The position numbers and the translations under genes are program-made. A stretch of 64,000 nt of DNA, taken from Paenibacillus beijingensis. Its GTDB lineage: Bacteria > Bacillota > Bacilli > Paenibacillales > Paenibacillaceae. This document shows, piece after piece, positions 16,135 through 23,779 of this stretch. The stretch is from contig NZ_CP011058.1 of NCBI RefSeq assembly GCF_000961095.1, forward strand, positions 831,501-895,500, in the 5' to 3' direction. The notes below the pieces were generated by a model, which saw only the letters and a program-made list of their open reading frames with translations, made no database searches and had not been told where the DNA came from. Position 1 is the stretch's first letter. Each line of letters opens with the position of its first letter.

Positions 16135-16403
16135 CTGTCCACAATGTTATCCACACCTTCGGGATAATTGTGCGTCAATTCTGACAGCATTCCAGAGATT
16201 CAAATGGCTGTTTAGTTAGGTTTTAATGAAAATCAAGGGTTTTGAAATTTTATTTCGCCATTTATCCCCTGTTATCCACATTACCCACAGATCACCTGTG
16301 AAAAATGAATCCCCGTTTTCTCCACAACGAGGATCCGCGCCAAGACTGAAATTGACCCGCTTTTCCACACCATTTGCCTCAACTGTGGACAACCTTATCC
16401 ACA
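16135..16403. promoter_or_regulatory. DnaA-box cluster II
   Basis: Three perfect TTATCCACA boxes (16147-16155, 16272-16280, 16395-16403) are present, with one-mismatch boxes at 16281-16289 (directly abutting), 16318-16326, 16361-16369 and, on the other strand, 16384-16392. The last two boxes lie inside the 3' end of leuA. The stretch is otherwise non-coding. Confidence 0.75.
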
Positions 16404-17935
16404 GTGCCTTTACGCGCGCTTAATATTAATTGGTTGCACGCCGCCACATAAGCTTCCGCCGCCGCCAGTACGATATCGCTCTGGATCGACGTGCCGCGAT
16501 ACCGTTGGCCGTCCCTTACAACGGTGACGACGGCTTCGCCGCGGGCATCTTCGCCTGTGGAGAGCGAATGCAGCTCCAAATCCTCGAATTCCGCAGCCTC
16601 TGGAATCGCCTGCCGGATGCAGCTGATGACCGCTTCGAGCGGCCCGTTACCCGATCCGGTATATGTCCGCTCCCCGCTGCCGCTCTTTCTTACGGTTATG
16701 GATGCGACGCGGGAGCGCTGGGTTCCGGCCAGCACCTGCAAATCGACCAGCACGTAAGGGTCGTGCTGGGTGTCGGTTTTGTCGCCGGCGATCCGGATGA
16801 GCTGATCGTCCGTGACGATCTTTTGCTTGTCGGCTTGATCCTTGAACGCCCCATATACTTCCTCCAGCTGCGCGGGATCGAGCTCGATCCCGAACTCCGC
16901 CAAACGATGCTTGATGGCGTGGCGGCCGGAATGCTTGCCGAGCACGATCATGCTGCGCGGAATGCCCATCGCTTCGGGGTCCATAATTTCGTAGGTGCTG
17001 CGGTTCTTCAGCAGCCCGTCCTGATGGATGCCCGATTCGTGCTGAAACGCGTTGCGGCCGACAACCGGCTTGTTGTATGCAATCGGAAAATGCATCATCC
17101 GGCTTACGAGACGCGACGTCTCGAAAATTTCGGCCGGGTTGATGCGCGTTTCCGCTTCCAGCGCCGCCTTGCGCGTATCGAGCACCATCGCCAGCTCCTC
17201 CAGCGAGCAGTTGCCGGCACGCTCGCCGATGCCGTTGACCGTCACTTCGATCTGCGTCGCTCCGGCCTGAACGGCCGCGATGCTGTTGGCCACCGCCATG
17301 CCCAGGTCATTGTGGCAGTGGGCGCTGTAGCGGACCTTGTCGCCGCCGCGCGCCTGTTGCCGAACCGCTGTGAACAGCTCCGTAATTTCGCCGGGCAGCG
17401 CGTAACCGAGCGTATCGGGCAGGTTGATGATCGTCGCCCCTTCGGCGATAACGGCTTCAACCAGTTCAATGACGAACTCGCGGTCCGAACGGGTCGAATC
17501 CATTGCCGAAAATTCGATTTCATTCACGAACTGTTTGCCGTACGCGACCATCTCCCTCGCAATCTGAATGACATCGGCGCGCGACTTGCGCAGCTGGTAA
17601 TTCAAATGGATGTCCGAGGATGAAATGAACAGGTGCAGCCGCCGCCTTGCCGCATCCTGCGTCGCCCGGACGGCTGCATCGATGTCGCCCTTGACCGCGC
17701 GCGCGAAGCCGGCGATTTCAACGTTTTGCAGCTCTCTGGAAATTTGCTGCACTGCGGCGAACTCGCCGCTGCTCGATACCGGAAAGCCGGGCTCGATGAC
17801 GTCGACACCCAATTTCGCCAGCTGGCGGGCGATGAGGATTTTGCGCTCGGGATCGATGGAAGCGCCCGGAGACTGCTCCCCGTCGCGCAGCGTCGTATCG
17901 AAAATTTGAATATGCCGTTTGTTCGTATCTGTCAT
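16379..17935 (-). CDS. leuA: 2-isopropylmalate synthase
   Basis: This 518-residue enzyme performs the first committed step of leucine synthesis, condensing 2-oxoisovalerate with acetyl-CoA. It has the DRE-TIM motifs FDTTLRDGEQSPG, HCHNDLGMAVANS and GIGERAGNCSLEE, the NAFQHESGIHQDG segment, and a C-terminal LeuA allosteric dimerisation domain from about residue 390 (leucine feedback site). ATG 17935 follows GGAGGTCACCATA; the ATG at 17950 is too close to that site. Two tandem T-box leaders lie upstream. The last codons carry DnaA boxes, and no other leu or ilv gene is adjacent. Confidence 0.97.
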   Translation of the reverse strand: MTDTNKRHIQIFDTTLRDGEQSPGASIDPERKILIARQLAKLGVDVIEPGFPVSSSGEFAAVQQISRELQNVEIAGFARAVKGDIDAAVRATQDAARRRLHLFISSSDIHLNYQLRKSRADVIQIAREMVAYGKQFVNEIEFSAMDSTRSDREFVIELVEAVIAEGATIINLPDTLGYALPGEITELFTAVRQQARGGDKVRYSAHCHNDLGMAVANSIAAVQAGATQIEVTVNGIGERAGNCSLEELAMVLDTRKAALEAETRINPAEIFETSRLVSRMMHFPIAYNKPVVGRNAFQHESGIHQDGLLKNRSTYEIMDPEAMGIPRSMIVLGKHSGRHAIKHRLAEFGIELDPAQLEEVYGAFKDQADKQKIVTDDQLIRIAGDKTDTQHDPYVLVDLQVLAGTQRSRVASITVRKSGSGERTYTGSGNGPLEAVISCIRQAIPEAAEFEDLELHSLSTGEDARGEAVVTVVRDGQRYRGTSIQSDIVLAAAEAYVAACNQLILSARKGTVDKVVHS

Positions 17936-17972
17936 TATGGTGACCTCCATTTAGTAGGGTTTGAAAATGCAA

Positions 17973-18425
17973 AAAAGCCTGTCGTCTCTCCGTTAGAAAG
18001 AGACGACAGGCTGCTGCAGACTGCCGCGGTACCACTCTTGTTGCCGGAACCGTAAGGGAGACAGGTTGCGAGACGCCGATCCAAGTTCAGGCGCGCGCCC
18101 TCGTCATGAGTTGCAGCGTTTTGCACGGCGGCGAATCAGACCGCATGCTTCGGCGGCGGCATACTCAAGTTCCCGCGGGTTCCAGCCCGCTTAAGTTCCG
18201 ATGACGGAGGATCCCCGTAACGGTGTAATGACGAACAAACCTATACGCTCCATTTGCAGAGCGCACTGCCAGGCGCCGCTTTCCACCGTTCCGCTCCCAG
18301 GCGAGTTTCCAAGCATCCTTCGGCTGCGTCGCACCGCCCCGCAGCTCTCTGCCCGCAGGCGGCGTCCGCCCGCGTTTTTGGTCCAGGTATCGCTTGTACT
18401 GCTCCTGTTCATTGCGTTTGAATCT
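17973..18425 (-). promoter_or_regulatory. T-box leader 1 (proximal) of leuA
   Basis: Read on the minus strand it has AACAGGAGCAGTA at the base of stem I, the AGAGAGCTGCGGGGCGGTGC distal element, a likely CTC (Leu) specifier at 18303-18305 in AAACTCGCCTGGGAGC, the T-box AGAGTGGTACCGCGG at about 18020-18036, and a terminator CCTGTCGTCTC/GAGACGACAGG with six T at 17973-18010. It should let transcription reach leuA when tRNA-Leu is uncharged. Confidence 0.93.
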
Positions 18426-18446
18426 ATGAAATGGATTTCTTTTAAG

Positions 18447-18512
18447 CTGATCGTTGATCGTTGATCGTTGATCGTTGAAGTTGACTGTTGACTGTTGACT
18501 GTTGACTGTTAC
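18447..18512. repeat. Two adjoining heptanucleotide tandem arrays
   Basis: About four copies of TGATCGT are followed by about four copies of TGACTGT. They lie between the two T-box leaders. The remaining sequence between the leaders (18513-18650) shows nothing recognisable. Confidence 0.9.
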
Positions 18513-18653
18513 TACTTCCTGAAACTATTGCCTGACGGTTCCCGGCTGCATGCTGTGGAATCGTTATTGTTCCGGGCTGCCGGTCAGGATCAGATCTCGC
18601 CTTCGAAGCTTTGCAGGCGTGCGCACCGCCGCAAAGCGCCGCGTCAGGGAACA

Positions 18654-19012
18654 TAAAAAAACCCGCCGCCTCTTGAATCAAGAGACGACAGGTTATTAGC
18701 CCGCGCGGTACCACTCTCGTTGACGCCGCCATTTGTCCGGCAGCATCCCCTTACAACCTTCCCGTCACATGTCCGGAACATGGGCAGGAAGATCACCCGC
18801 TGACGGAGGTTAGCCGTAACGATGTACACAAGGCGTTCAACCTCCGCCTCTTTCCAACGTTCCGCTCCCAGGCGAGCTTCAGATGACCTTCGGCTGCGTT
18901 GCACCTTCCCGCAGCTCTCTAGCGCGTCATGCACGGAACTTCCTCCCTCGAAAGGCCTGCTCCCCTGCACCCGCAATCCCGGTTCACCTTACTGTTCCTG
19001 TTCAAAGCGTTT
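18654..19012 (-). promoter_or_regulatory. T-box leader 2 (distal) of leuA
   Basis: It has the same architecture as leader 1: AACAGGAACAGTAAGG, AGAGAGCTGCGGGAAGGTGC, a likely CTC specifier at 18874-18876 in GAAGCTCGCCTGGGAGC, the T-box GAGAGTGGTACCGCGCG at about 18703-18719, and a terminator stem CCTGTCGTCTCTT... with seven T ending near 18654. No gene lies between it and leader 1, so both act in series on leuA. Confidence 0.92.
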
Positions 19013-19042
19013 ACGAATGGTATGAATGAATCTGTTGCCAAT

Positions 19043-19072
19043 AGTATATGCATACCCGATATCGGTTGTCAA
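19043..19072 (-). promoter_or_regulatory. Promoter of the tandem T-box-leuA transcript
   Basis: On the minus strand: TTGACA, 18 bases, TATACT, just upstream of T-box leader 2. No comparable promoter was found between the two leaders. Confidence 0.8.
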
Positions 19073-19247
19073 ACGAAAAATAGCGGAGCAAAAAATCAGT
19101 TTCGCCCGTTCCCTCCCCGAATCTCTATGATAGAATAATAGATATCGCTAATCTTACCGCTTCCTGCAACTTTTTCCAGCTGTCAGTCGTCATGGACAAG
19201 CGGGCGGAAACGTGCCGCTATCAAAATAAGAGGTGAATAATTACATC

Positions 19248-19673
19248 ATGGATTCCGACACATCACTGCTGCAAGCCGGCGCCGGACAGACCCCTGCCAG
19301 GCGCAGCAGGCGAAGGTCGCCTGTGCCTTTTCTGATCGCATGGATCGTGATAATTATGATGGGTACGGCAGGAGCATGGCTGTACTCTGAGCATATGAAG
19401 CAGCAAATCACAGCCCAGATTGAAGCGCAGACCGCGCGGCAGATCGCCGCGATGGAAAACAACTACGAGCAGCGGATCAAGGAACTGGACGCCGGCTATT
19501 CCTCCCAGATCGCCAAGCTGCAAAGCGAGGTGGACAGCCTGAATGAGCTGCTTACGTTTACGAAGGACAACGCCAGCAATAAGACCGATAACAGCAACAA
19601 GCTGTACACCCAGCTCAGTCAGGTGCAGAAGCAGCTTGACGAGCTGAAAAGAAAGCTGGACATGCTGAAATGA
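19248..19673 (+). CDS. Membrane-anchored coiled-coil protein, unknown function
   Basis: A 141-residue protein with a basic N-terminal region (ARRSRRRSP), one transmembrane helix near residues 28-48 (FLIAWIVIIMMGTAGAWLY) and a long heptad-rich coiled coil to the end. It is therefore predicted to be an N-in anchor with an external coiled-coil stalk. ATG 19248 follows AAGAGGTG by 12 bases. Its stop overlaps the start of the NAGPA-domain gene (ATGA), so the two products probably work together at the cell surface. No family name was recognised. Confidence 0.75.
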   Translation: MDSDTSLLQAGAGQTPARRSRRRSPVPFLIAWIVIIMMGTAGAWLYSEHMKQQITAQIEAQTARQIAAMENNYEQRIKELDAGYSSQIAKLQSEVDSLNELLTFTKDNASNKTDNSNKLYTQLSQVQKQLDELKRKLDMLK

Positions 19674-20749
19674 TAAATATGACCGTCCAGCAAGTGAACC
19701 GTTTCTTTCTGCTTGCGCTCGCGCCGTTTATCGGCATGATGCTGTGGCTGTTGGCTGCGGACATGTCCATCACGATTCCGCAGCTTCATACGCCCAAGCC
19801 GAACACCGCCGCCGTCGGTCCATCCGCGCAAACGACGGGAGAAGCGGTTAAAGGGCTGCAGCAGGCCGCCAAGACGGCGGCGGCGACCGCAAACACAATC
19901 AACAGGCAGACAAGGCTTTATGAACAGACGAACCGGAGCATGTCCGCTATAGCACGGACTGCCGCCGTTCAGGCGGTGCGGCCGGAATTCATCTATAACC
20001 GCCGCATTACGGCCAAGCTTGGCGCGCCGGCCCGTTCCATCCAGTCGGACAAGCTGACGGCGCAGCTTTACGTTGTGCGGGCGCAGAATTTTTCGGGATA
20101 TGCTCTGAAAGTGAGGCTGAAGAGCGACAAGGCGATGAAGCTCGCGCTTGGCAAAGACAAGTTTGGCGGCGCGGAAACGACGCTGGCTGCGGCAAGCCGC
20201 TACGGCGCGGTCGCCGGCGTCAATGCCGGCGGCTTCGCCGACGGGAGAGGCGGGCGTTACCCGCTCAGCACAACCGTTCTCGACGGCCGGTACGTTGGCG
20301 GCTTCGAGCCTACCTATGCGGATTTGTTTTTTGTCGGATTAAACGATGACCGGAAGCTGATCGGAGGCCAATATTCCAGCAAATCCGAGCTCGACCGCGA
20401 AAACCCGCAGTTCGGCGTTTCGTTCGTGCCGGTTCTGCTCAAGAACGGCCGGATGACACCTATTCCGGAAAAGTGGCAAACGAGCCCGTACCGCGCCCCC
20501 CGCACCGTTATGGCCAACTACAAGGACGACCAGCTGCTGTTTCTCGTCGTGGACGGCCGCAACGAGAACGGCAGCTCCGGCGCGACGCTGGCCGAAATGC
20601 AAATTCTGGCGTCGCGGCTCGGCGCGGTGGACGCCTATAACCTCGACGGCGGCGGATCGTCGTCGCTCATCTTTGACGGCCGGGTCGTCAATCACCCGTC
20701 CGACGGCCGGCTGCGCCCGCTTGCGACGAACTTTTTGTTTTTCAAGTGA
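19670..20749 (+). CDS. Phosphodiester glycosidase (NAGPA/DUF2233) family protein
   Basis: This 359-residue protein has an N-terminal membrane helix (about residues 12-32) and an external NAGPA-type domain. Its mark is the C-terminal NLDGGGSSSLIFDGRVVN block, preceded by VAGVNAGGFADGRGGRYPLS and FLVVDGRNENGSSGATLAEM. Proteins with this domain include mammalian uncovering enzyme and bacterial exopolysaccharide-linked proteins; a cell-envelope glycan substrate is plausible but unproven. ATG 19670 overlaps the upstream stop, and an ATG at 19679 is a further option. It forms a two-gene unit with the coiled-coil protein. Confidence 0.88.
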   Translation: MINMTVQQVNRFFLLALAPFIGMMLWLLAADMSITIPQLHTPKPNTAAVGPSAQTTGEAVKGLQQAAKTAAATANTINRQTRLYEQTNRSMSAIARTAAVQAVRPEFIYNRRITAKLGAPARSIQSDKLTAQLYVVRAQNFSGYALKVRLKSDKAMKLALGKDKFGGAETTLAAASRYGAVAGVNAGGFADGRGGRYPLSTTVLDGRYVGGFEPTYADLFFVGLNDDRKLIGGQYSSKSELDRENPQFGVSFVPVLLKNGRMTPIPEKWQTSPYRAPRTVMANYKDDQLLFLVVDGRNENGSSGATLAEMQILASRLGAVDAYNLDGGGSSSLIFDGRVVNHPSDGRLRPLATNFLFFK

Positions 20750-21008
20750 GATGGCAAACGGCTGTTCAGGGAATGGCCCGTTCAGCAAGGACGTCCCGCC
20801 TCTTCGAACGAAGGCATAAGAAGCTTCTGTTCGATGGGCGGGTAAAGTTTCCAACAGATTTGTCACACGCTTCGCTGTTAAGGCGCTTATCGAACGGCAG
20901 CGCAGCGTAATGCCGCTTAAGCCACGGATAATTAGAGATTTAGGTGCGTTTCCCGATTCCCGTATGGAATAAAACGGATTTTTATTGATTTTCAATCGAA
21001 AATGAAGC
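20750..21008. other. Non-coding stretch upstream of the riboswitch
   Basis: It contains a long inverted repeat at 20799-20852 (CCCGCC...TCGAAC / GTTCGA...GGCGGG) without a T tract, which may end the NAGPA-gene transcript. Nothing else was recognised. Confidence 0.4.
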
Positions 21009-21037
21009 TTTACTTGATGTTCCGGAAGGAATATGAT
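21009..21037 (+). promoter_or_regulatory. Probable promoter of the riboswitch-kimA transcript
   Basis: TTTACT, 17 bases, TATGAT. The predicted start near 21044 falls just before the riboswitch. Confidence 0.55.
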
Positions 21038-21049
21038 CGTTTCATTGAA

Positions 21050-21203
21050 ACAATCGCTGAATTTTCCAATAACGGGAAAACGGGGGAACCAACTGCGGTG
21101 AAGATTTTTCATCGCTTGGGGTGAATCGGCACACAATGCCGTAGGGCGATCTAGACGCCCGAATCCGTCAGCTAACCTCGTAAGCGTCTTTAGAGAGGGT
21201 GAA
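21050..21203 (+). promoter_or_regulatory. c-di-AMP riboswitch (ydaO/yuaA type)
   Basis: The conserved ydaO blocks occur in order: CGGGGGAACCAA at 21081-21092, TTGGGGTGAATCG at about 21116, GCCGTAGGGCGAT at about 21138, and the highly typical CCCGAATCCGTCAGCTAACC at 21158-21177 followed by TCGTAAGCG and GAGAGGG. Such elements switch off downstream genes when c-di-AMP is high. The downstream gene is kimA, as in Bacillus subtilis. Confidence 0.95.
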
Positions 21204-21223
21204 ACGGCCATGGTCGGATTTTG

Positions 21224-21252
21224 ACCACAGGGGAAACCTCTGTGGTTTTTTG
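21224..21252 (+). terminator. Riboswitch expression-platform terminator
   Basis: ACCACAG / CTGTGGT stem with a short loop followed by six T, located between the riboswitch and kimA. Confidence 0.85.
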
Positions 21253-21345
21253 TGTGCAGAAAACCACAGAATGGAGATATTATGGGCAGGCGTGTTCGCT
21301 TGCTCACTATGATTTTCACGTATTGGCAACTGAGTATCCATCGGT

Positions 21346-23199
21346 ATGAATTCAGAATCGGCGGTGACAATTAATTTGGCTTCCTTAAAGAGACTTTTAA
21401 TCGGACGACCTTTAAAATCGACGGAATTAGGCGAGCAAAAATTGACCAAGACGAAGGCCCTTGCCATCCTCTCTTCGGATGCTTTGTCCTCCGTTGCTTA
21501 TGGTCCGGAACAAATCTTGTTAGTTTTAATGACGATCGGCATGGCTGCATTTTGGTATTCCATCCCGATTGGCATTGGCGTATTGATTTTGCTGCTAGCC
21601 CTTATTTTATCTTACCGGCAAATTATATTTGCTTATCCTCACGGCGGGGGAGCTTATGTCGTATCGAAGGAAAATTTGGGCTTGTTTCCCGGCTTGGTAG
21701 CCGGCGGTTCATTATTAGTGGATTATATTTTGACCGTAGCCGTAAGCGTTTCGGCGGGCACAGATGCGATCACCTCCGCTTTTCCAAGTTTACATGAACA
21801 TACGGTTATCATTGCCGTAGCCTTTGTCGTATTTATCACGATTCTTAACTTAAGGGGGGTAACGGAATCCGCCTCCATTCTAGCCTATCCGGTGTATCTA
21901 TTTGTTTTGGCGTTATTCATCTTGATCGGAGTCGGCCTCTACAATGTCGTTACCGGTAAACTTTCACCGGATTTGCATGCACCTGTCGGTACGCCGATTG
22001 CCGGAATCAGCTTGTTTTTGCTGCTTAGAGCGTTTGCCTCAGGGAGCTCCGCTTTAACCGGTGTCGAGGCCATTTCGAATGCGATACCGAACTTTAAAGA
22101 TCCGGCTCCGAATAATGCGGTTAAAACATTGATGGCCATGGGTACTTTACTCGCTGTTTTGTTTTCAGGCATTGTTTATTTGGTTTACTACTACGGGATT
22201 GCCCCGGGACCGGAAGTTACCGTTCTCTCCCAGCTCGCAGAGCAGGTTTTCGGCCGGAACTTGATGTATTTCTTCGTTCAAGGAACGACGGCATTGATCT
22301 TAATCCTTGCGGCGAATACCGGATACTCGGCGTTCCCATTGCTTGCCGTAAACCTTGCGAAAGATAAATTTATCCCGCGAATGTTCACCGTTAGAGGGGA
22401 CCGGTTAGGTTACTCCAACGGAATCATTTTTCTCGGGGTGTTATCCATCGTTTTGATTATTGCCTTTAAGGGAAAAACCGAGCATCTGATTCCGCTTTAT
22501 GCCGTCGGCGTATTCATTCCGTTTACCCTTGCTCAGACAGGAATGATTGTAAAATGGGTGCGTGAGAAACCGCAAGGCTGGATGTTAAAACTTTTCATTA
22601 ACGCAACGGGCGCCCTTATCAGCTTTATCGTTACCTGCATGTTCTTTTTAACAAAGTTCAACCAGGTTTGGCCCGTGCTCGTTTTCTTGCCGCTGATCAT
22701 TATTTGGTTTTACCGGATTCGAAAACACTATGATGCGGTGGGAGAGCAGCTCAGCCTGGCAACCTGCGAGCCGGCATTACCTGTTGAAGGGAATGTATTC
22801 ATTCTGCCTGTTTCCGGCATTACCCATGTGGTTGAGAACTCCATCAACTATGCCCGATCGCTTGATGCCGGACAAATCATCGCCGTATACGTCCCTTTCG
22901 AAAGAGAAGATGAAGAGCGATTTGAACAGAAATGGAAAAAGTGGATGCCCGAGATTAGACTCGTGACTCTTCACTCTCCATACCGAAGCATTATTCAGCC
23001 ATTGAGCAAGTTTATTGATTCGGTGCAGCGCAAAGCGAGCCAATCCAACTATAACGTTACGGTTATCGTCCCGCAGTTCATCCCGAAGAAAGGCTGGCAC
23101 AATATCCTTCACAATCAAACAAGCTTACTCATGCGCGCTCACTTGCTGTATCGGAAAGATGTCATTGTCACGACCGTTCCGTTTCATTTAAAGAAATAA
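21346..23199 (+). CDS. kimA: Potassium importer KimA (APC superfamily)
   Basis: This 617-residue protein has about 12 transmembrane helices followed by a cytosolic domain (from about residue 475). The opening KRLLIGRPLKSTELGEQKL, then TKTKALAILSSDALSSVAYG, is characteristic of KimA (formerly YdaO), the high-affinity K+ transporter controlled by c-di-AMP. The upstream c-di-AMP riboswitch makes the assignment strong. The start has only a weak ribosome binding site, so the exact N-terminus is uncertain. Codon use is visibly more AT-rich than in the flanking tsa and leu genes. A convergent terminator follows. Confidence 0.93.
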   Translation: MNSESAVTINLASLKRLLIGRPLKSTELGEQKLTKTKALAILSSDALSSVAYGPEQILLVLMTIGMAAFWYSIPIGIGVLILLLALILSYRQIIFAYPHGGGAYVVSKENLGLFPGLVAGGSLLVDYILTVAVSVSAGTDAITSAFPSLHEHTVIIAVAFVVFITILNLRGVTESASILAYPVYLFVLALFILIGVGLYNVVTGKLSPDLHAPVGTPIAGISLFLLLRAFASGSSALTGVEAISNAIPNFKDPAPNNAVKTLMAMGTLLAVLFSGIVYLVYYYGIAPGPEVTVLSQLAEQVFGRNLMYFFVQGTTALILILAANTGYSAFPLLAVNLAKDKFIPRMFTVRGDRLGYSNGIIFLGVLSIVLIIAFKGKTEHLIPLYAVGVFIPFTLAQTGMIVKWVREKPQGWMLKLFINATGALISFIVTCMFFLTKFNQVWPVLVFLPLIIIWFYRIRKHYDAVGEQLSLATCEPALPVEGNVFILPVSGITHVVENSINYARSLDAGQIIAVYVPFEREDEERFEQKWKKWMPEIRLVTLHSPYRSIIQPLSKFIDSVQRKASQSNYNVTVIVPQFIPKKGWHNILHNQTSLLMRAHLLYRKDVIVTTVPFHLKK

Positions 23200-23229
23200 A
23201 CAGCATCGCCCGGAAACGTTTAGGGAATA

Positions 23230-23283
23230 AAAAAGCGGCAGTCCAGGACTGACATTTTACATGTCCAAGGCTGCCGCTTATTT
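23230..23283. terminator. Bidirectional terminator between kimA and a gene remnant
   Basis: AAGCGGCAG and CTGCCGCTT form a stem with an internal TCC/GGA pairing; T-rich tracts lie on both sides. Confidence 0.75.
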
Positions 23284-23546
23284 TATGATTTGTCGAAGCT
23301 AACGTCTTCGAGCACAAGCGATTCGAAATAATTCTTCGTACGCCGTACCGCCTCGACCTCGCCCACTTTGTCCTGCTGGTAGAAGGAAGGATAGTGGGTA
23401 TCGATCGTCATCATCGCACCGGAGTCGTGATACGCGATCGCCTGCATGATGGGGGCATGGTTGAAATCGTCCTCGCCGGCAATCGCAAAATTGCCGACGC
23501 GAAGCGGAACCATGGCAGCGAGCCAGTCGAACACATGGCGGCGACG
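23283..23546 (-). pseudogene. 3' remnant of a gene cut off at a repeat element
   Basis: About 83 codons of protein-like sequence (FDWLAAMVPLRVGNFAIAGE ... YQQDKVGEVEAVRRTKNYF) end at a normal stop. No ribosome binding site precedes the first GTG, and the frame runs upstream straight into the family 2 repeat starting near 23551, where a stop is met. This suggests that the 5' part was lost. The parent family was not recognised. A short intact gene starting at GTG 23534 is less likely. Confidence 0.5.
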
Positions 23547-23550
23547 CGGT

Positions 23551-23682
23551 GCGGACCCTGAATCCGCTATTTCCCTCTAATCGCTCATTTTTTGCATATA
23601 AGTGGACATGAGATCCGTTATTGGCTGTGAATCATCACAAATTGGCTTATTTCTGAACGAATAACGGCCTGACGGTCCGTTC
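23551..23682. repeat. Diverged intergenic repeat, family 2, copy A
   Basis: It aligns by eye with 59277-59415: GCGGAC-C-GAATCCGCTAT-TCCCTCTAATCG is followed by TTTTTTGCAT-TAAG-GGAC, GATCCG-TTA and GAACGAATAACGG in the same order. No coding potential is shared. Confidence 0.75.
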
Positions 23683-23779
23683 GTTTCTCCACACCACATA
23701 AAAACGGCAGCAAACAAGCCGCTCTCCGATTGGAAAACAACTTGCTTGCTGCCGTTTTGTCGTTGGAGCCCAGGCTCAG

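Noticed and set aside
16430..17623. A 397-codon plus-strand frame opposite leuA
   Set aside because: Antisense shadow of leuA with no start signal.
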